DNA of 32,373 nt from NCBI GenBank assembly GCA_016783665.1, contig JADHWC010000024.1, positions 1-32,373 of the forward strand, in the 5' to 3' direction. Positions 14,715 through 23,767 of the stretch are shown in pieces. Position 1 is the stretch's first letter. Each line of letters begins with the position of its first letter. A program made the position numbers and the translations under genes. The stretch is from Fidelibacterota bacterium. GTDB taxonomy: Bacteria > Fidelibacterota > UBA2242. Under the pieces are notes generated by a model, which had not been told where the DNA came from, made no database searches, and saw nothing but the letters and a program-made list of their open reading frames with translations.

Positions 14715-17700
14715 ATGAAAAATAACAAAATATCACTGCCAAAAGGGTTAGCAGCCGTTCTCCTGGGCATGACTGTACTTTGTCAGGCACAGGTGGGTGT
14801 GCCTGAAATATTTCCATTTACCAAAGAAAATACGGCTCTGATTAAAACCGTTGGCGGATTCAATTTTGACAATGATGAGTATCTGGATATTGTTGGGATC
14901 GCATCCCTGGTAGACGAAAAGGGGAAACCGGTGCCTCGCTCGACCTATATCGTCCACCTGGAAGAATCTGTTTCAAAGGATTTTATCGTCCAGTGGAAAT
15001 ATACTGTGCCGAAAGATTTAAAAGCCGATTTTTCCGACATCATGGTAACGGATATGGACAGTGACGGTTTGCCGGAAATTGTAACGGTGATGAACATTTC
15101 AGATGTTGGCGGATCAAGCTGGACTGACTGGTTGAAGATCTTCGAATATACCGAAGGATTTCCTGAAATTCCGACAGCATCCATGAATAAAGTTGGTAAC
15201 TTTGCCACTCGTCCGCGTCCTATGTTTATACACTGCGGTGATATTGATGGAAATAAAGTTCCCGATATAGTAGTCTCATCCGGCGGACCCGGCAGGGGAG
15301 TGATTATTGTTTCAACAAAAGGACAGGTGTCTTCTGAGAATCTTGAAATTCTCTACTATACTAAAAAACCGAGCACATTAAAGGGAGTTCTTTCATTTCG
15401 GGCCATTACCGCCAATTTAGATAATCACTCCGGTGACGAGCTGGTGATTTTTGGCGGTGACAATCACCTGCAAGTGGAAGTGTTTATTCATGAAATCCAG
15501 GGAGCGATATTAAAACACACATTTCGGGGAATATCTCGCAGAGAGTTTGACCTTGCCCATCTGGTATCAGGTGATATCGACGGTGACGGTCTGGATGAGT
15601 TTATTATTCCTCTGAAATCCGGCGGAGCTGTTTTACTGACACTGCAAGACGATGATTTAATCGGTTCACGATTTCTGTCGGGAGATAATAAAATCGCGTT
15701 GCTGTTAATTGCAGATCTGGACGCCAATGGATTAGCGGAAATATTATTCAACCTCAAGAGCACTACCTTAGTATCGCGGTTAGAATATGATATGTCTGGA
15801 GCGCTTACCGATATTAATTCTTATCGTCAATCTCAATATGATAATCCTTTATTGAAAGGGCTTCAATATGTTGATTTGGCAGCGATCGTATCGACCTCCG
15901 GAAGATATACTGGATCAATCATTATGCCTTTTTTAAATAAAAATTACAACAAGCACGGATTGTGCCGCTGGCAACTGGAAGAAACCGCACCGTTTATTGA
16001 AGAAGGACCAATTGATGAGGTGTTAGGTGAGATCGATCTTGTTTTGGAATCAAAGATTGCCGTATCTGAATCCGGACAACAGGTATCTCTGGTTGGCGCA
16101 GATGAGGTCATTGACGAATTGAGTGAAATTGTTGGAGAAGAAGTACCGCTATCTCCTTTACCAACAACTAAGAGCGGAATGGTCAGCACTAAATCCATTA
16201 ATGAAGTTTATCGTCCTGATATTCTTGTGCACCCTGGTGAGAAAGTACAGCGAAAGATAACCGTAAACGGTTTGACTCTCGATGATTTAAAAGACTTAAA
16301 TGTGAATGTGCGGATTCCCGATGGAATGAAATTCGATCTGCCCCGGAAAGAGTTTACCTGGTTTCCGGCTGATACCCAGCTGGGCTTACATACAATTGAA
16401 GCGGAATTTATCTGGGGCCCAAAGCGTGACGTACAATCATTTACCGTCTATGTAAACGACAAACCGGAGATAATAACTACCTGCCCTCAGCGTGATATCA
16501 TCCAAATTGGTGAAACATTTAAATTGAAAATCGCTGTTAAAGACAGCAATGACAACGCGTTTCTCGGTTATAAATTGATTGATTACCCCGATGGAGCGCA
16601 TATTGACGCCAATGGAGAACTGGTCTGGAAACCATCATTTGATCAGAAAGACTGGTGTGATTTTATAATTGAAATATCCGATGGGTATGATACTGATAAA
16701 ATATCATTTTCACTGTTTGTCAATCACCCGGTATATATTGAATCCGCCGCAAACCCGTTAACCACAGTTGGCGTAAAATATTTATATCGGCCTGTTTTAA
16801 AGGATAAAAACGATGGATTTTATGTCTATTGGTATGGTCTTTCACCCAGAGTAACCGACTGGAAACACTCTGGTATTTATGAGATTAAAATTATTGATGA
16901 CGTCGTGCGGAATAATTTGGAAAGAGATATCGAACGTTATAAACGGGAATTTATCCCGGAAGTAGATCCGGCAAATAAAACAAAAAAGACTCATTTGATT
17001 GACGATGTTTTCGTGCATGACGGCAAAATGATCCTGGTGTTTAATGTTCTTGGTAAAAGAGTTCCGTCATCTGCCAGCGTGATTGAGACCTTCTTTCAGA
17101 ATCTTGGCATGAGTGTCCCCAGGTATTCGAAACCGATACGCAGGCACTTCTACACTTTTACATTAAAAGAGACGCCTAACGGCTTATCTATGGACGACAA
17201 AGGGGTAGTAAATTGGATTCCCGAACAGAACCAGTTTGATTATCACTCAATTTCATATACCGTTTCTGACGGATACTTCACGGCAGAAGAACATGCCCAG
17301 GTTTATGTCAACACTCTGCCGGTGATTGTGTCCACTGCCGATACCAATGCCTATGTGAACAGCCTGTGGCAATATGAGATTAAAGTGACAGATCTGAATA
17401 CCGACAGTAAATTAACATTTGAGCTGATTGATGCCCCGGATGGTATGATGGTATCGCCGCAGGGGGTTATTTCATGGACGCCAACCGAGCTTCAGCTGAA
17501 CGGACATGTTTTTTCGTTTAAGGTAACGGATGGTATGGGCGAAGATGTTCAGAAGAGCAGTATTTTTGTGAATATTAAGCCTAAGATTCTTTCCGTACCG
17601 AAACCGGTTGCATTAACCAATTTGAAATGGGAATACCACCTGGATGCTGAAGACCCTAATGGTGATCCCCTTGTTTTTAAATCGGTTCGTTTGCCAAGAA

Positions 17701-17927
17701 ATGCTAAGTTCGATCCGGAGACCGGCATATTGATCTGGAGTCCGAAAAAATCTCAACGCGGCGTGAACGACATTGTTTTAGAGGTTGTTGATTCCCATGG
17801 CTGGAGCACGCTGCAGGAATTTCAGGTACACGTATTTCACAATCCCGGCACACAGCGATTGAACTTTCTTAGAAATACTATATCGCTGTTGGCGTTGATA
17901 GGCGTTATTTATTTGGTAGCGATATAA
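14715..17927 (+). CDS. Secreted FG-GAP/cadherin-like repeat protein with C-terminal membrane anchor
   Basis: I start at the ATG at 14715, preceded by GGAAG, rather than the in-frame TTG at 14703. The 1070-residue product has a signal peptide (KGLAAVLLGMTVLCQA, then QVGVPEIF). FG-GAP/VCBS-type calcium-binding repeats fill about 20-400: FNFDNDEYLDIVG, TDMDSDGLPEIV, GDIDGNKVPDIV, GDIDGDGLDEFI, ADLDANGLAEIL. The C-terminal half holds dystroglycan-type cadherin-like repeats ending in signatures such as PDGAHIDANGELVWKPS, LSMDDKGVVNWIPE and PDGMMVSPQGVISWTP. The last 18 residues (ISLLALIGVIYLVAI) form a membrane segment, so the protein is probably anchored and extracytoplasmic. The function is not recognised; an adhesive or structural role is inference. 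It is monocistronic, ending at a strong terminator that lies within the convergent lpxK. Confidence 0.82.
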   Translation: MKNNKISLPKGLAAVLLGMTVLCQAQVGVPEIFPFTKENTALIKTVGGFNFDNDEYLDIVGIASLVDEKGKPVPRSTYIVHLEESVSKDFIVQWKYTVPKDLKADFSDIMVTDMDSDGLPEIVTVMNISDVGGSSWTDWLKIFEYTEGFPEIPTASMNKVGNFATRPRPMFIHCGDIDGNKVPDIVVSSGGPGRGVIIVSTKGQVSSENLEILYYTKKPSTLKGVLSFRAITANLDNHSGDELVIFGGDNHLQVEVFIHEIQGAILKHTFRGISRREFDLAHLVSGDIDGDGLDEFIIPLKSGGAVLLTLQDDDLIGSRFLSGDNKIALLLIADLDANGLAEILFNLKSTTLVSRLEYDMSGALTDINSYRQSQYDNPLLKGLQYVDLAAIVSTSGRYTGSIIMPFLNKNYNKHGLCRWQLEETAPFIEEGPIDEVLGEIDLVLESKIAVSESGQQVSLVGADEVIDELSEIVGEEVPLSPLPTTKSGMVSTKSINEVYRPDILVHPGEKVQRKITVNGLTLDDLKDLNVNVRIPDGMKFDLPRKEFTWFPADTQLGLHTIEAEFIWGPKRDVQSFTVYVNDKPEIITTCPQRDIIQIGETFKLKIAVKDSNDNAFLGYKLIDYPDGAHIDANGELVWKPSFDQKDWCDFIIEISDGYDTDKISFSLFVNHPVYIESAANPLTTVGVKYLYRPVLKDKNDGFYVYWYGLSPRVTDWKHSGIYEIKIIDDVVRNNLERDIERYKREFIPEVDPANKTKKTHLIDDVFVHDGKMILVFNVLGKRVPSSASVIETFFQNLGMSVPRYSKPIRRHFYTFTLKETPNGLSMDDKGVVNWIPEQNQFDYHSISYTVSDGYFTAEEHAQVYVNTLPVIVSTADTNAYVNSLWQYEIKVTDLNTDSKLTFELIDAPDGMMVSPQGVISWTPTELQLNGHVFSFKVTDGMGEDVQKSSIFVNIKPKILSVPKPVALTNLKWEYHLDAEDPNGDPLVFKSVRLPRNAKFDPETGILIWSPKKSQRGVNDIVLEVVDSHGWSTLQEFQVHVFHNPGTQRLNFLRNTISLLALIGVIYLVAI

Positions 17928-17940
17928 AAGAAGTCAACAA

Positions 17941-18987
17941 TTAATTTTCCAAAGGCGGTAATTGTTTGATAATTGCCGCCTTTATTTTTTCGGTCAGCTC
18001 ACAGGAAATTTGCACGATTAAAATCCTGGGAAATTTCGTAGCAGATGGCGGCAGGTTAACAGCGTCTTTTTCGGTTGTAATGATAAATTGGCAGTTCTGC
18101 TTTTCGGCTGCTTGGATCATCTCATCAATTTCATTTTCCGAATATTTATAATGATCGGGAAAGGTTTTTGTGATTGGCGGGGTTTGTGTTAATTGCCGGA
18201 TGGTATCAAAAAATTGTTGAGGGTTTCCCAGTCCGCAAAAACCCAACACCTTTTTATTCTTCAGGTTTTCTTGAGATAATTCCTCACGATTGGAGAAACG
18301 AAATATTTTCCGAACCGAAAAAGGCAGAGTTGAAATATATAGATCGCTTTGTTTAGTATGAAAAAATTCAGCTATATGTTGAGGTAAATTTGCCGTGCGG
18401 GTTACGAGCAACATGTCGGCTCTGCGCAAGCCTTTCCATGATTCCCGCAGATGACCCGAAGGGATGACTGCTTCTTTAGCAGGATCGTTGTAGCTGTCCC
18501 ATAACACAATATCAAGGTCCCGGGCGAGGTAACGGTGCTGAAACGCATCATCGGCAATCAGTGCGGAACAATGGTATTTTTCGATGGCACATCGGGCTGC
18601 TTCAACCCGATTCGCATTGGCAATTATAACCGTGTTTCCGGATTTAAGTGCAATAAGATATGGCTCGTCGCCGGCTTCCCGAGGTGACGCCAGAATCGAT
18701 TTACCATCTTTGACGATTATCTGTCCCTTGCTTTTACGGTGATAGCCTCTTGTAATCACGCCAACTTTGTAACCTTTTGATTCAAGAAAGGAAGACAATG
18801 CAATGACGAAAGGTGTTTTCCCGGTGCCGCCAAGAGTAATGTTTCCGACCGCAATGACGGGAACATGAAATCGGGTTTTTTTAAGAATTGATTTATCAAA
18901 TAAACAGTTACGGAACCCGGTGATTAATCTGTACAACCAGGAAAAAGGTAGCAGTAAAAACCGTAATAATCTGAGCATGTGATTCAT
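17941..18987 (-). CDS. lpxK: Tetraacyldisaccharide 4'-kinase
   Basis: Phosphorylates the 4' position of the tetraacyl-disaccharide 1-phosphate, making lipid IVA at the inner face of the cytoplasmic membrane. The 348-residue product starts with a membrane-associating hydrophobic helix (MLRLLRFLLLPFSWLYRLI). It then shows the P-loop VGNITLGGTGKTP (48-59), GVITRGYHRKSKG, GDEP, and the family motif DDAFQHRYLARDLDIVLWD. It follows lpxB by 15 bases in the same operon and ends 13 bases from the convergent gene. Its last dozen codons also encode the plus-strand terminator of that neighbour. Confidence 0.96.
   Translation of the reverse strand: MNHMLRLLRFLLLPFSWLYRLITGFRNCLFDKSILKKTRFHVPVIAVGNITLGGTGKTPFVIALSSFLESKGYKVGVITRGYHRKSKGQIIVKDGKSILASPREAGDEPYLIALKSGNTVIIANANRVEAARCAIEKYHCSALIADDAFQHRYLARDLDIVLWDSYNDPAKEAVIPSGHLRESWKGLRRADMLLVTRTANLPQHIAEFFHTKQSDLYISTLPFSVRKIFRFSNREELSQENLKNKKVLGFCGLGNPQQFFDTIRQLTQTPPITKTFPDHYKYSENEIDEMIQAAEKQNCQFIITTEKDAVNLPPSATKFPRILIVQISCELTEKIKAAIIKQLPPLEN
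17951..17990 (+). terminator. Rho-independent terminator inside the lpxK 3' coding end
   Basis: AAAGGCGGTAATT pairs with AATTGCCGCCTTT (13 bp, one G-T) around a 7-base loop, followed by ATTTTTT. It lies 23 bases after the stop codon of the plus-strand gene and within the last codons of lpxK. On the minus strand no T-run follows the stem, so it works only for the plus strand. Confidence 0.9.
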
Positions 18988-19002
18988 GGTGATTTCATAT
19001 TG

Positions 19003-20130
19003 CTATATGTATTCCAGGATGATTCTGGCGACTCTCTCGGATGCGCCGGGCTTTCCAAGGCGTTGGCTTACATTTTTCAGGAATTGGATTGTCGCATCCC
19101 GTCGCTGGGGATTTGTTAAAATTGTCTCAGCTTCGCTGGCAATTGTATCGGCATTAGCGTCATGCTGTATCAATTCGGTGATACCTCTTTTATTGGTGAT
19201 TAAATTGGCAATGGTAATGTACGGGACTTTAATCAATAATTTCCCCAGTCGGTATGATAGAGAATTTAAACGATAAATGACGATCATGGGAGTATGGAAA
19301 ATCGTTGCCTCAAGCGTTGCCGTACCGGAAGACATGATCAGTAAATCCGATTCGTTTATGAGTTGGGGATTCCTGTTTCCGATCCAATAGAGCCACTCAA
19401 AGTCATAAACTTTTCTGTATGCCGACATATCAATTTTCGGCGCAATTGATACTGCGGCGACTATTTCAGGGAATTTATCTCTCAGTTTTCTCACTGATTC
19501 GATCATAACGGGCAGATGTCTCTGTACTTCCTGAAGCCTGCTGCCGGGGAATAAACCGATTACTAGAGATGTGCTCGTAGGACGAATTGAAGTTGACTGC
19601 AGCATAGAATTTTTTTCTTTGGCAATTTGATCCAATAACGGATGACCAACGAATCGCGCATTTACGCCTCGTTTGCGGAACCACTCTTCTTCAAATGGCA
19701 GGATGCAGAGTACTTCTTTGGTATAGCGTTTAATTTTTTTAATTCTGGATTGATGCCAGGCCCAAACCTGGGGACTGATATAATAAATAACGGGGATATT
19801 GCGTTTTGAGACAGCCTTTGCCAATCTGAGATTGAAACCGGGGTAATCGATGACGACTACCAAATCGGGTTTTATTTTATCGATATGGCGTAGAGTATTT
19901 TTCCACAATTTACGGATAAAGGGCAGGTGTTTGACTATTTCGGCGAAGCCCATAATAGAGGTTTCCCGGATGTGATACAGCAACTCGGCGCCAGCCCCGG
20001 CCATGTTATCACCGCCAATGGCTGTGATCTTGATTCCGGGGTTAATTTGTCTAATCGCAGAGACGAGGTTTCCGCCGTGAATATCTCCGGAAAGTTCCCC
20101 GGCTGAAATAAATATTTTTTTAGATGACAT
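19003..20130 (-). CDS. lpxB: Lipid-A-disaccharide synthase
   Basis: Glycosyltransferase (GT19) that joins UDP-2,3-diacylglucosamine and lipid X to form the lipid A disaccharide. Family motifs in the 375-residue product: ISAGELSGDIHGGNL (8-22), IGGDNMAGAGAELLY, YYISPQVWAWHQSRIKKIK, LPFEEEWF, GLFPGSRLQEV, and SSGTATLEA before PMIVIYRLN. The start ATG overlaps the end of the ICMT-like gene by 11 bases, and lpxK follows by 15, so all are co-transcribed. The window does not contain lpxA, lpxC or lpxD. Confidence 0.97.
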   Translation of the reverse strand: MSSKKIFISAGELSGDIHGGNLVSAIRQINPGIKITAIGGDNMAGAGAELLYHIRETSIMGFAEIVKHLPFIRKLWKNTLRHIDKIKPDLVVVIDYPGFNLRLAKAVSKRNIPVIYYISPQVWAWHQSRIKKIKRYTKEVLCILPFEEEWFRKRGVNARFVGHPLLDQIAKEKNSMLQSTSIRPTSTSLVIGLFPGSRLQEVQRHLPVMIESVRKLRDKFPEIVAAVSIAPKIDMSAYRKVYDFEWLYWIGNRNPQLINESDLLIMSSGTATLEATIFHTPMIVIYRLNSLSYRLGKLLIKVPYITIANLITNKRGITELIQHDANADTIASEAETILTNPQRRDATIQFLKNVSQRLGKPGASERVARIILEYI

Positions 20131-20716
20131 GAAGCTTATAGACCATGATTTCTTTTATTAGAACAACGATTAGAAAAAAACATTGATTGATCAGGGTCGA
20201 TTTTTCAGAGCGAAACACCTTAATCCAGGATACCCGCTCTATTGTTTTATCCGGTTGCCAGGCAGTGAGCCGTGGAAACAGACGGGGTACGTTCTTTTTA
20301 AATTCCTGATAATCTTCACCAAATAAATCGGCGAGTGTCTTCTCTTCAAGAGAAATGATCATGCCGTATTGAAAAGCAATGTAGATCAATGCAATGAACA
20401 TCAGGTAAAAAACCCACGGTCCGCCGGCAAATAATGCAAACCCCATGTAGATTATAACATTACCAAGATATAATGGATTTCGCACGTAGGAATATATACC
20501 GCCGGTACATAATTTTTTAGCGCCTACTTTTCTGGTGCGGGTTCGACCTCCGGCAACCCGAACCCCCGATATTCTGATAAGTTCACCGATAGCAGCAAGT
20601 ACCAAACCGGAAATGAGGCCCCATCGCGTCATGTCGGACTGAACAATTAACAGGATGACAAAAGGTAACGGGGTTATCCCGCGATATTTAAAAAAAATAT
20701 TACGAATGTCTATCAT
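20120..20716 (-). CDS. ICMT/PEMT-family integral membrane methyltransferase-like protein
   Basis: The 198-residue protein has four to five hydrophobic segments. It carries the family signature of isoprenylcysteine carboxyl methyltransferase-like enzymes: GIYSYVRNPLYLGNVIIYMG (93-112), then EEKTLADLFGEDYQEFKKNVPRLFP. The RNPLYLG block and the EE...FG..Y block bind SAM in this family. The bacterial substrate is usually unknown and need not be a prenyl-cysteine; methylation of a lipid or membrane compound is plausible given the lipid A operon. It overlaps the upstream dehydrogenase gene by ATGA and the downstream lpxB by 11 bases, a sign of tight translational coupling. Confidence 0.85.
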   Translation of the reverse strand: MIDIRNIFFKYRGITPLPFVILLIVQSDMTRWGLISGLVLAAIGELIRISGVRVAGGRTRTRKVGAKKLCTGGIYSYVRNPLYLGNVIIYMGFALFAGGPWVFYLMFIALIYIAFQYGMIISLEEKTLADLFGEDYQEFKKNVPRLFPRLTAWQPDKTIERVSWIKVFRSEKSTLINQCFFLIVVLIKEIMVYKLHVI

Positions 20717-21705
20717 AGCATAGTCTTTAATGTTGATTGTATTTTTTGTTCAATTTTAAGCGCGATTTCAAGCGCCCTCATTCCATCTTCGCCGCTGACA
20801 GGTGGTGGAGTGCCTGTTTCGATGGCATGTGTAAATGCCCGCAGCTCTTCAAGCATGGCATTGGATTTATCTGTATCAACCTGCTTATATGTAATGACCT
20901 TTTTTCGGTCGGAAGCAGTTACCAGTTCAGCAATTTGAATTGACCCTTGTGGAATTTCGCCGGCGTCCTCTGAAAGAGAATATATTTCAGTCTGATTTTT
21001 CAGAAAATCGATGGAAATATAAGCGTCCTTCTGGAATATTCTGATTTTGCGCAGCTGTTTATTTGACACTCTGCTGGCGGTGATATTGGCGACACAGCCA
21101 TTTGTAAATTTTATCCGAGCGTTGGCAATATCGATAGTGTCGGTGAGAATTGGTGCGCCGGCGGCGTCAATCTGCTCGACATCCGATCGAACCAGTGATA
21201 GAATGATATCGATATCGTGGATCATAAGATCAAGTATGACTGCAACATCGATACCGCGCGGATTAAATTGTGATATACGGTGGGATTCGATAAAAAGCGG
21301 TTTGATCGGATAGTCTTTCAAACCGGACAGCGCCGGATTAAACCGTTCTATATGACCTACCTGGAGCACCAGATTTTTCTCTTTTGCCAGTCCGATGATT
21401 TCGTTGGCTTCATCAATGGTTTGCATGAAGGGTTTTTCACAAAAAATGTGAATTCCTTTATGAAGAGCTTTTTTCGCGACATCGTAATGTGAAATTGTCG
21501 GTACTACTATCGAAATAGCATCGCAGGTATTTAATAACTGATTCAGTGATGTGAAAGAGGACGCTGTGTATTCTTTCGCAATTTGATCGCTGCGCTTTTG
21601 ATCAGTATCAAAAAATCCAACCAGTTCCACATTGTCCAGTGATTGCAGATTTTTTATGTGCCATTTTCCCAGGTGCCCGGCGCCAATTACAGCTATTTTC
21701 AGCAT
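20713..21705 (-). CDS. Gfo/Idh/MocA-family NAD(P)-dependent sugar dehydrogenase
   Basis: The 330-residue product has an N-terminal Rossmann fold with VIGAGHLGKWH (6-16), the conserved FCEKPF motif that holds the catalytic lysine, VGHIERFNP, and DLMIHDIDI with the active-site histidine. It opens the operon that continues with the ICMT-like gene, lpxB and lpxK; GAGG lies seven bases before its start. Family members oxidise sugars. In Acidithiobacillus and Leptospira, GnnA of this family oxidises UDP-GlcNAc at C3 so that the aminotransferase GnnB can make a diamino sugar for amide-linked lipid A. The gene position next to lpxB suits this role, but no gnnB is in the window, so it stays a hypothesis. 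Confidence 0.88.
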   Translation of the reverse strand: MLKIAVIGAGHLGKWHIKNLQSLDNVELVGFFDTDQKRSDQIAKEYTASSFTSLNQLLNTCDAISIVVPTISHYDVAKKALHKGIHIFCEKPFMQTIDEANEIIGLAKEKNLVLQVGHIERFNPALSGLKDYPIKPLFIESHRISQFNPRGIDVAVILDLMIHDIDIILSLVRSDVEQIDAAGAPILTDTIDIANARIKFTNGCVANITASRVSNKQLRKIRIFQKDAYISIDFLKNQTEIYSLSEDAGEIPQGSIQIAELVTASDRKKVITYKQVDTDKSNAMLEELRAFTHAIETGTPPPVSGEDGMRALEIALKIEQKIQSTLKTML

Positions 21706-21879
21706 AAAGACCTCATTTTTGTTATAAAATATAATTCTTGAACCGCAATATTAAAAATGATATCCTTTCCTGTCAATTTAAGTTCGAGCATAAAAAAGTA
21801 GTTTCCGGTCATTTGGTTGCTCCTATTTCTTTGACATTCCTTGGTAAATTTCGTACTTTTCCCCAATTGGAAAATTGAA

Positions 21880-23037
21880 ATGAAAAAACATCGATATTTA
21901 AAAAAACCTAATAAAGTTATCGCCAATCGCCGAAAAGATGAAAAGAGATTACTGATTGCATTCATTGGTGTCATCTGGCTGCTAACAGTTGTTCTAATAT
22001 ATTTTTGTCCTAAATCGGCGCCGTCGAAAAGTATCGTGTATCTTGAAGGAAAATCGTTTTTAAATAACACGGTGCGAAACTCGCTGGCAAAACAGGGCTT
22101 TACCGAAGTTCAGATCGAAAGCGATAACACTCATGGACTTTTCCTGGCGTTTGCTGTTCCGCCGGGGATGAGTGATGAAAAAGCGATCGAAACAGTCAAA
22201 CCTATCATTCAGAGAAAGGGTTGTAGTGTCCGGAGTGTCAATCGCTTTTCCCAAAACCGGGGATTTATGGTGTTGGTAGATTATTACAATCAATTAATCG
22301 GTACAATTACATTCCTGAAGGGTGAGAATTTAAATGATTACCTGATTCTGAAAGGTGAATTGCGGAGCAAACCAAAGTTGGCGATTGTTATTGATGATTT
22401 TGGCTACAGTAACGGTGAAGTGATCCGGGGATTCATTCAGCTAAATGCGAAATTAACCATGTCGGTTATCCCCGGACATCGATATTCACGCTGGACATCG
22501 TCCGAGGGTAAAAAATACGGCAAAGAGGTTATCATTCATATGCCCATGGAGCCGGAACGTTCAGAATACAGTACGGGTGAGGATCAATATCTCATTAGAC
22601 ACTCAATGCGCTCCTTTGAGGTTGAACAGCGAATTTCCGACGCCATGATGGAGCTGCCGGAAGCAATTGGAATGAACAACCATATGGGATCATTGGTAAC
22701 TGCCGATAAGGAAGTGATGCAGATGGTAATCAACAGCCTGAAGAAAAAGGGTCTGTATTTTATCGATAGTTTGACATCACCTCGAAGCGTCGCTTATGAA
22801 GTCGCCAAGGTTCAGGGTATACCATCAGCCTTTCGTTCGGTATTTCTTGATAATATCCGTGATAAGAGCGAAATTCAGGCGCAGTTTGAAAAAGCGATAG
22901 AAGTTGCCAGGCGGCGTGGTTCGGCAATTGCCATAGGTCATGTTCATTTGGAAACGCTGGAAGTGTTAAGGCAATTAATTGAAGCGGGCAGGTTTTCGGG
23001 GATTTCTCTTTGTTTTGCCTCGGAAATTGTTTTGTGA
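21880..23037 (+). CDS. Divergent polysaccharide deacetylase family protein
   Basis: I start at ATG 21880 (MKKHRYLKKPNK), since the longer frame begins at a TTG at 21841. The 385-residue protein has one N-terminal membrane helix (LLIAFIGVIWLLTVVLIYF), a linker region, then a C-terminal divergent polysaccharide deacetylase domain: KLAIVIDDFGYS, MSVIPGHRYS, IIHMPMEP, GMNNHMGSLVT, YFIDSLTSPRSVAYEVA, and AIAIGHVH. The IDD aspartates and the NNHMGS histidine fit the metal-binding pattern. It is probably a membrane-tethered periplasmic enzyme acting on cell-wall or envelope glycan; no substrate is known. It leads a plus-strand run, with the PdxJ-like gene only 15 bases downstream. Confidence 0.88.
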   Translation: MKKHRYLKKPNKVIANRRKDEKRLLIAFIGVIWLLTVVLIYFCPKSAPSKSIVYLEGKSFLNNTVRNSLAKQGFTEVQIESDNTHGLFLAFAVPPGMSDEKAIETVKPIIQRKGCSVRSVNRFSQNRGFMVLVDYYNQLIGTITFLKGENLNDYLILKGELRSKPKLAIVIDDFGYSNGEVIRGFIQLNAKLTMSVIPGHRYSRWTSSEGKKYGKEVIIHMPMEPERSEYSTGEDQYLIRHSMRSFEVEQRISDAMMELPEAIGMNNHMGSLVTADKEVMQMVINSLKKKGLYFIDSLTSPRSVAYEVAKVQGIPSAFRSVFLDNIRDKSEIQAQFEKAIEVARRRGSAIAIGHVHLETLEVLRQLIEAGRFSGISLCFASEIVL

Positions 23038-23052
23038 AAGGAACAAACTAAA

Positions 23053-23751
23053 ATGCCTTATTTTGAAGTTAATTTTGATCCGTTTATCGCGCTGGGAAAA
23101 ATAACGAATTCTCCGGTATCCAATCCGCTGAATCTGCTGAGTTTTGTGGAATCGGTTGGAGCCGCCGGAATCAGTTTTACTTATGGACCGGAAACAGGGC
23201 AGATGAACAATGTAACCCTGTTACGCTCTATGACTAATTGCCGTATAAATATCCGGGTTCCGGTTGACATGCAGGTCCTGCAGAAAGCGGTTCTTTTACG
23301 ACCGGACATTGTGACGCTCTGCGATATGGAAAGAGAGGATACAACCGTTCAGATTCCCTCTAAATCGATCAAGGAACTTGTCGACACTGTATTAAATATT
23401 GAGGACCTGGGCATTGCCATTCGTTTGAAACCCGATGTAAAGCAGTTAAAGGAAGCCTATCAGATGGGCATCGATGAAATCGAAATTGCCACAAATGAAC
23501 TTGCCCATCACGATAAACAGACCCCTTTTCTGGAATGTCTTGAAAAAATTACACATACTATTCATATAGGCATTAAAAATAACCTGCGTATAGCTGCCGG
23601 TGGTGAGTTAGATCGACGCCTGATCCGGGCATTGAATGAAGTGATAGATGTGGAATTCATATCAGTTGGTAAAGCCTTGTTATCCAGGTCGCTGATGTGG
23701 GGTCTTGAAAATACCTTAAAAGAATTTAATGAAGTGATTGATATTAGATAG
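23053..23751 (+). CDS. PdxJ-like TIM-barrel protein lacking the catalytic residues
   Basis: The 232-residue protein aligns by eye along its whole length with pyridoxine 5'-phosphate synthase: VNFDPFIAL against VNIDHIATL, GAAGISFTYGPE against GADGITVHLRED, RINIRVPVDMQVLQKAVLLRPDIVTL against the NLEMA region, and ISVGKALLSRSLMWGLENTL against IGHAIIGRAVMTGLKDAV at the phosphate-binding end. Key PdxJ residues differ: the first histidine is P10, the loop histidine of VHLRED is lost, the NLE glutamate is R68, and the GHG histidine is G184. It is unlikely to make pyridoxine phosphate by the usual chemistry. AAAGGAAC lies just before the start, and the asparaginase gene follows by 16 bases. Confidence 0.8.
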   Translation: MPYFEVNFDPFIALGKITNSPVSNPLNLLSFVESVGAAGISFTYGPETGQMNNVTLLRSMTNCRINIRVPVDMQVLQKAVLLRPDIVTLCDMEREDTTVQIPSKSIKELVDTVLNIEDLGIAIRLKPDVKQLKEAYQMGIDEIEIATNELAHHDKQTPFLECLEKITHTIHIGIKNNLRIAAGGELDRRLIRALNEVIDVEFISVGKALLSRSLMWGLENTLKEFNEVIDIR

Positions 23752-23767
23752 TAAGGAGATTGTAGGT

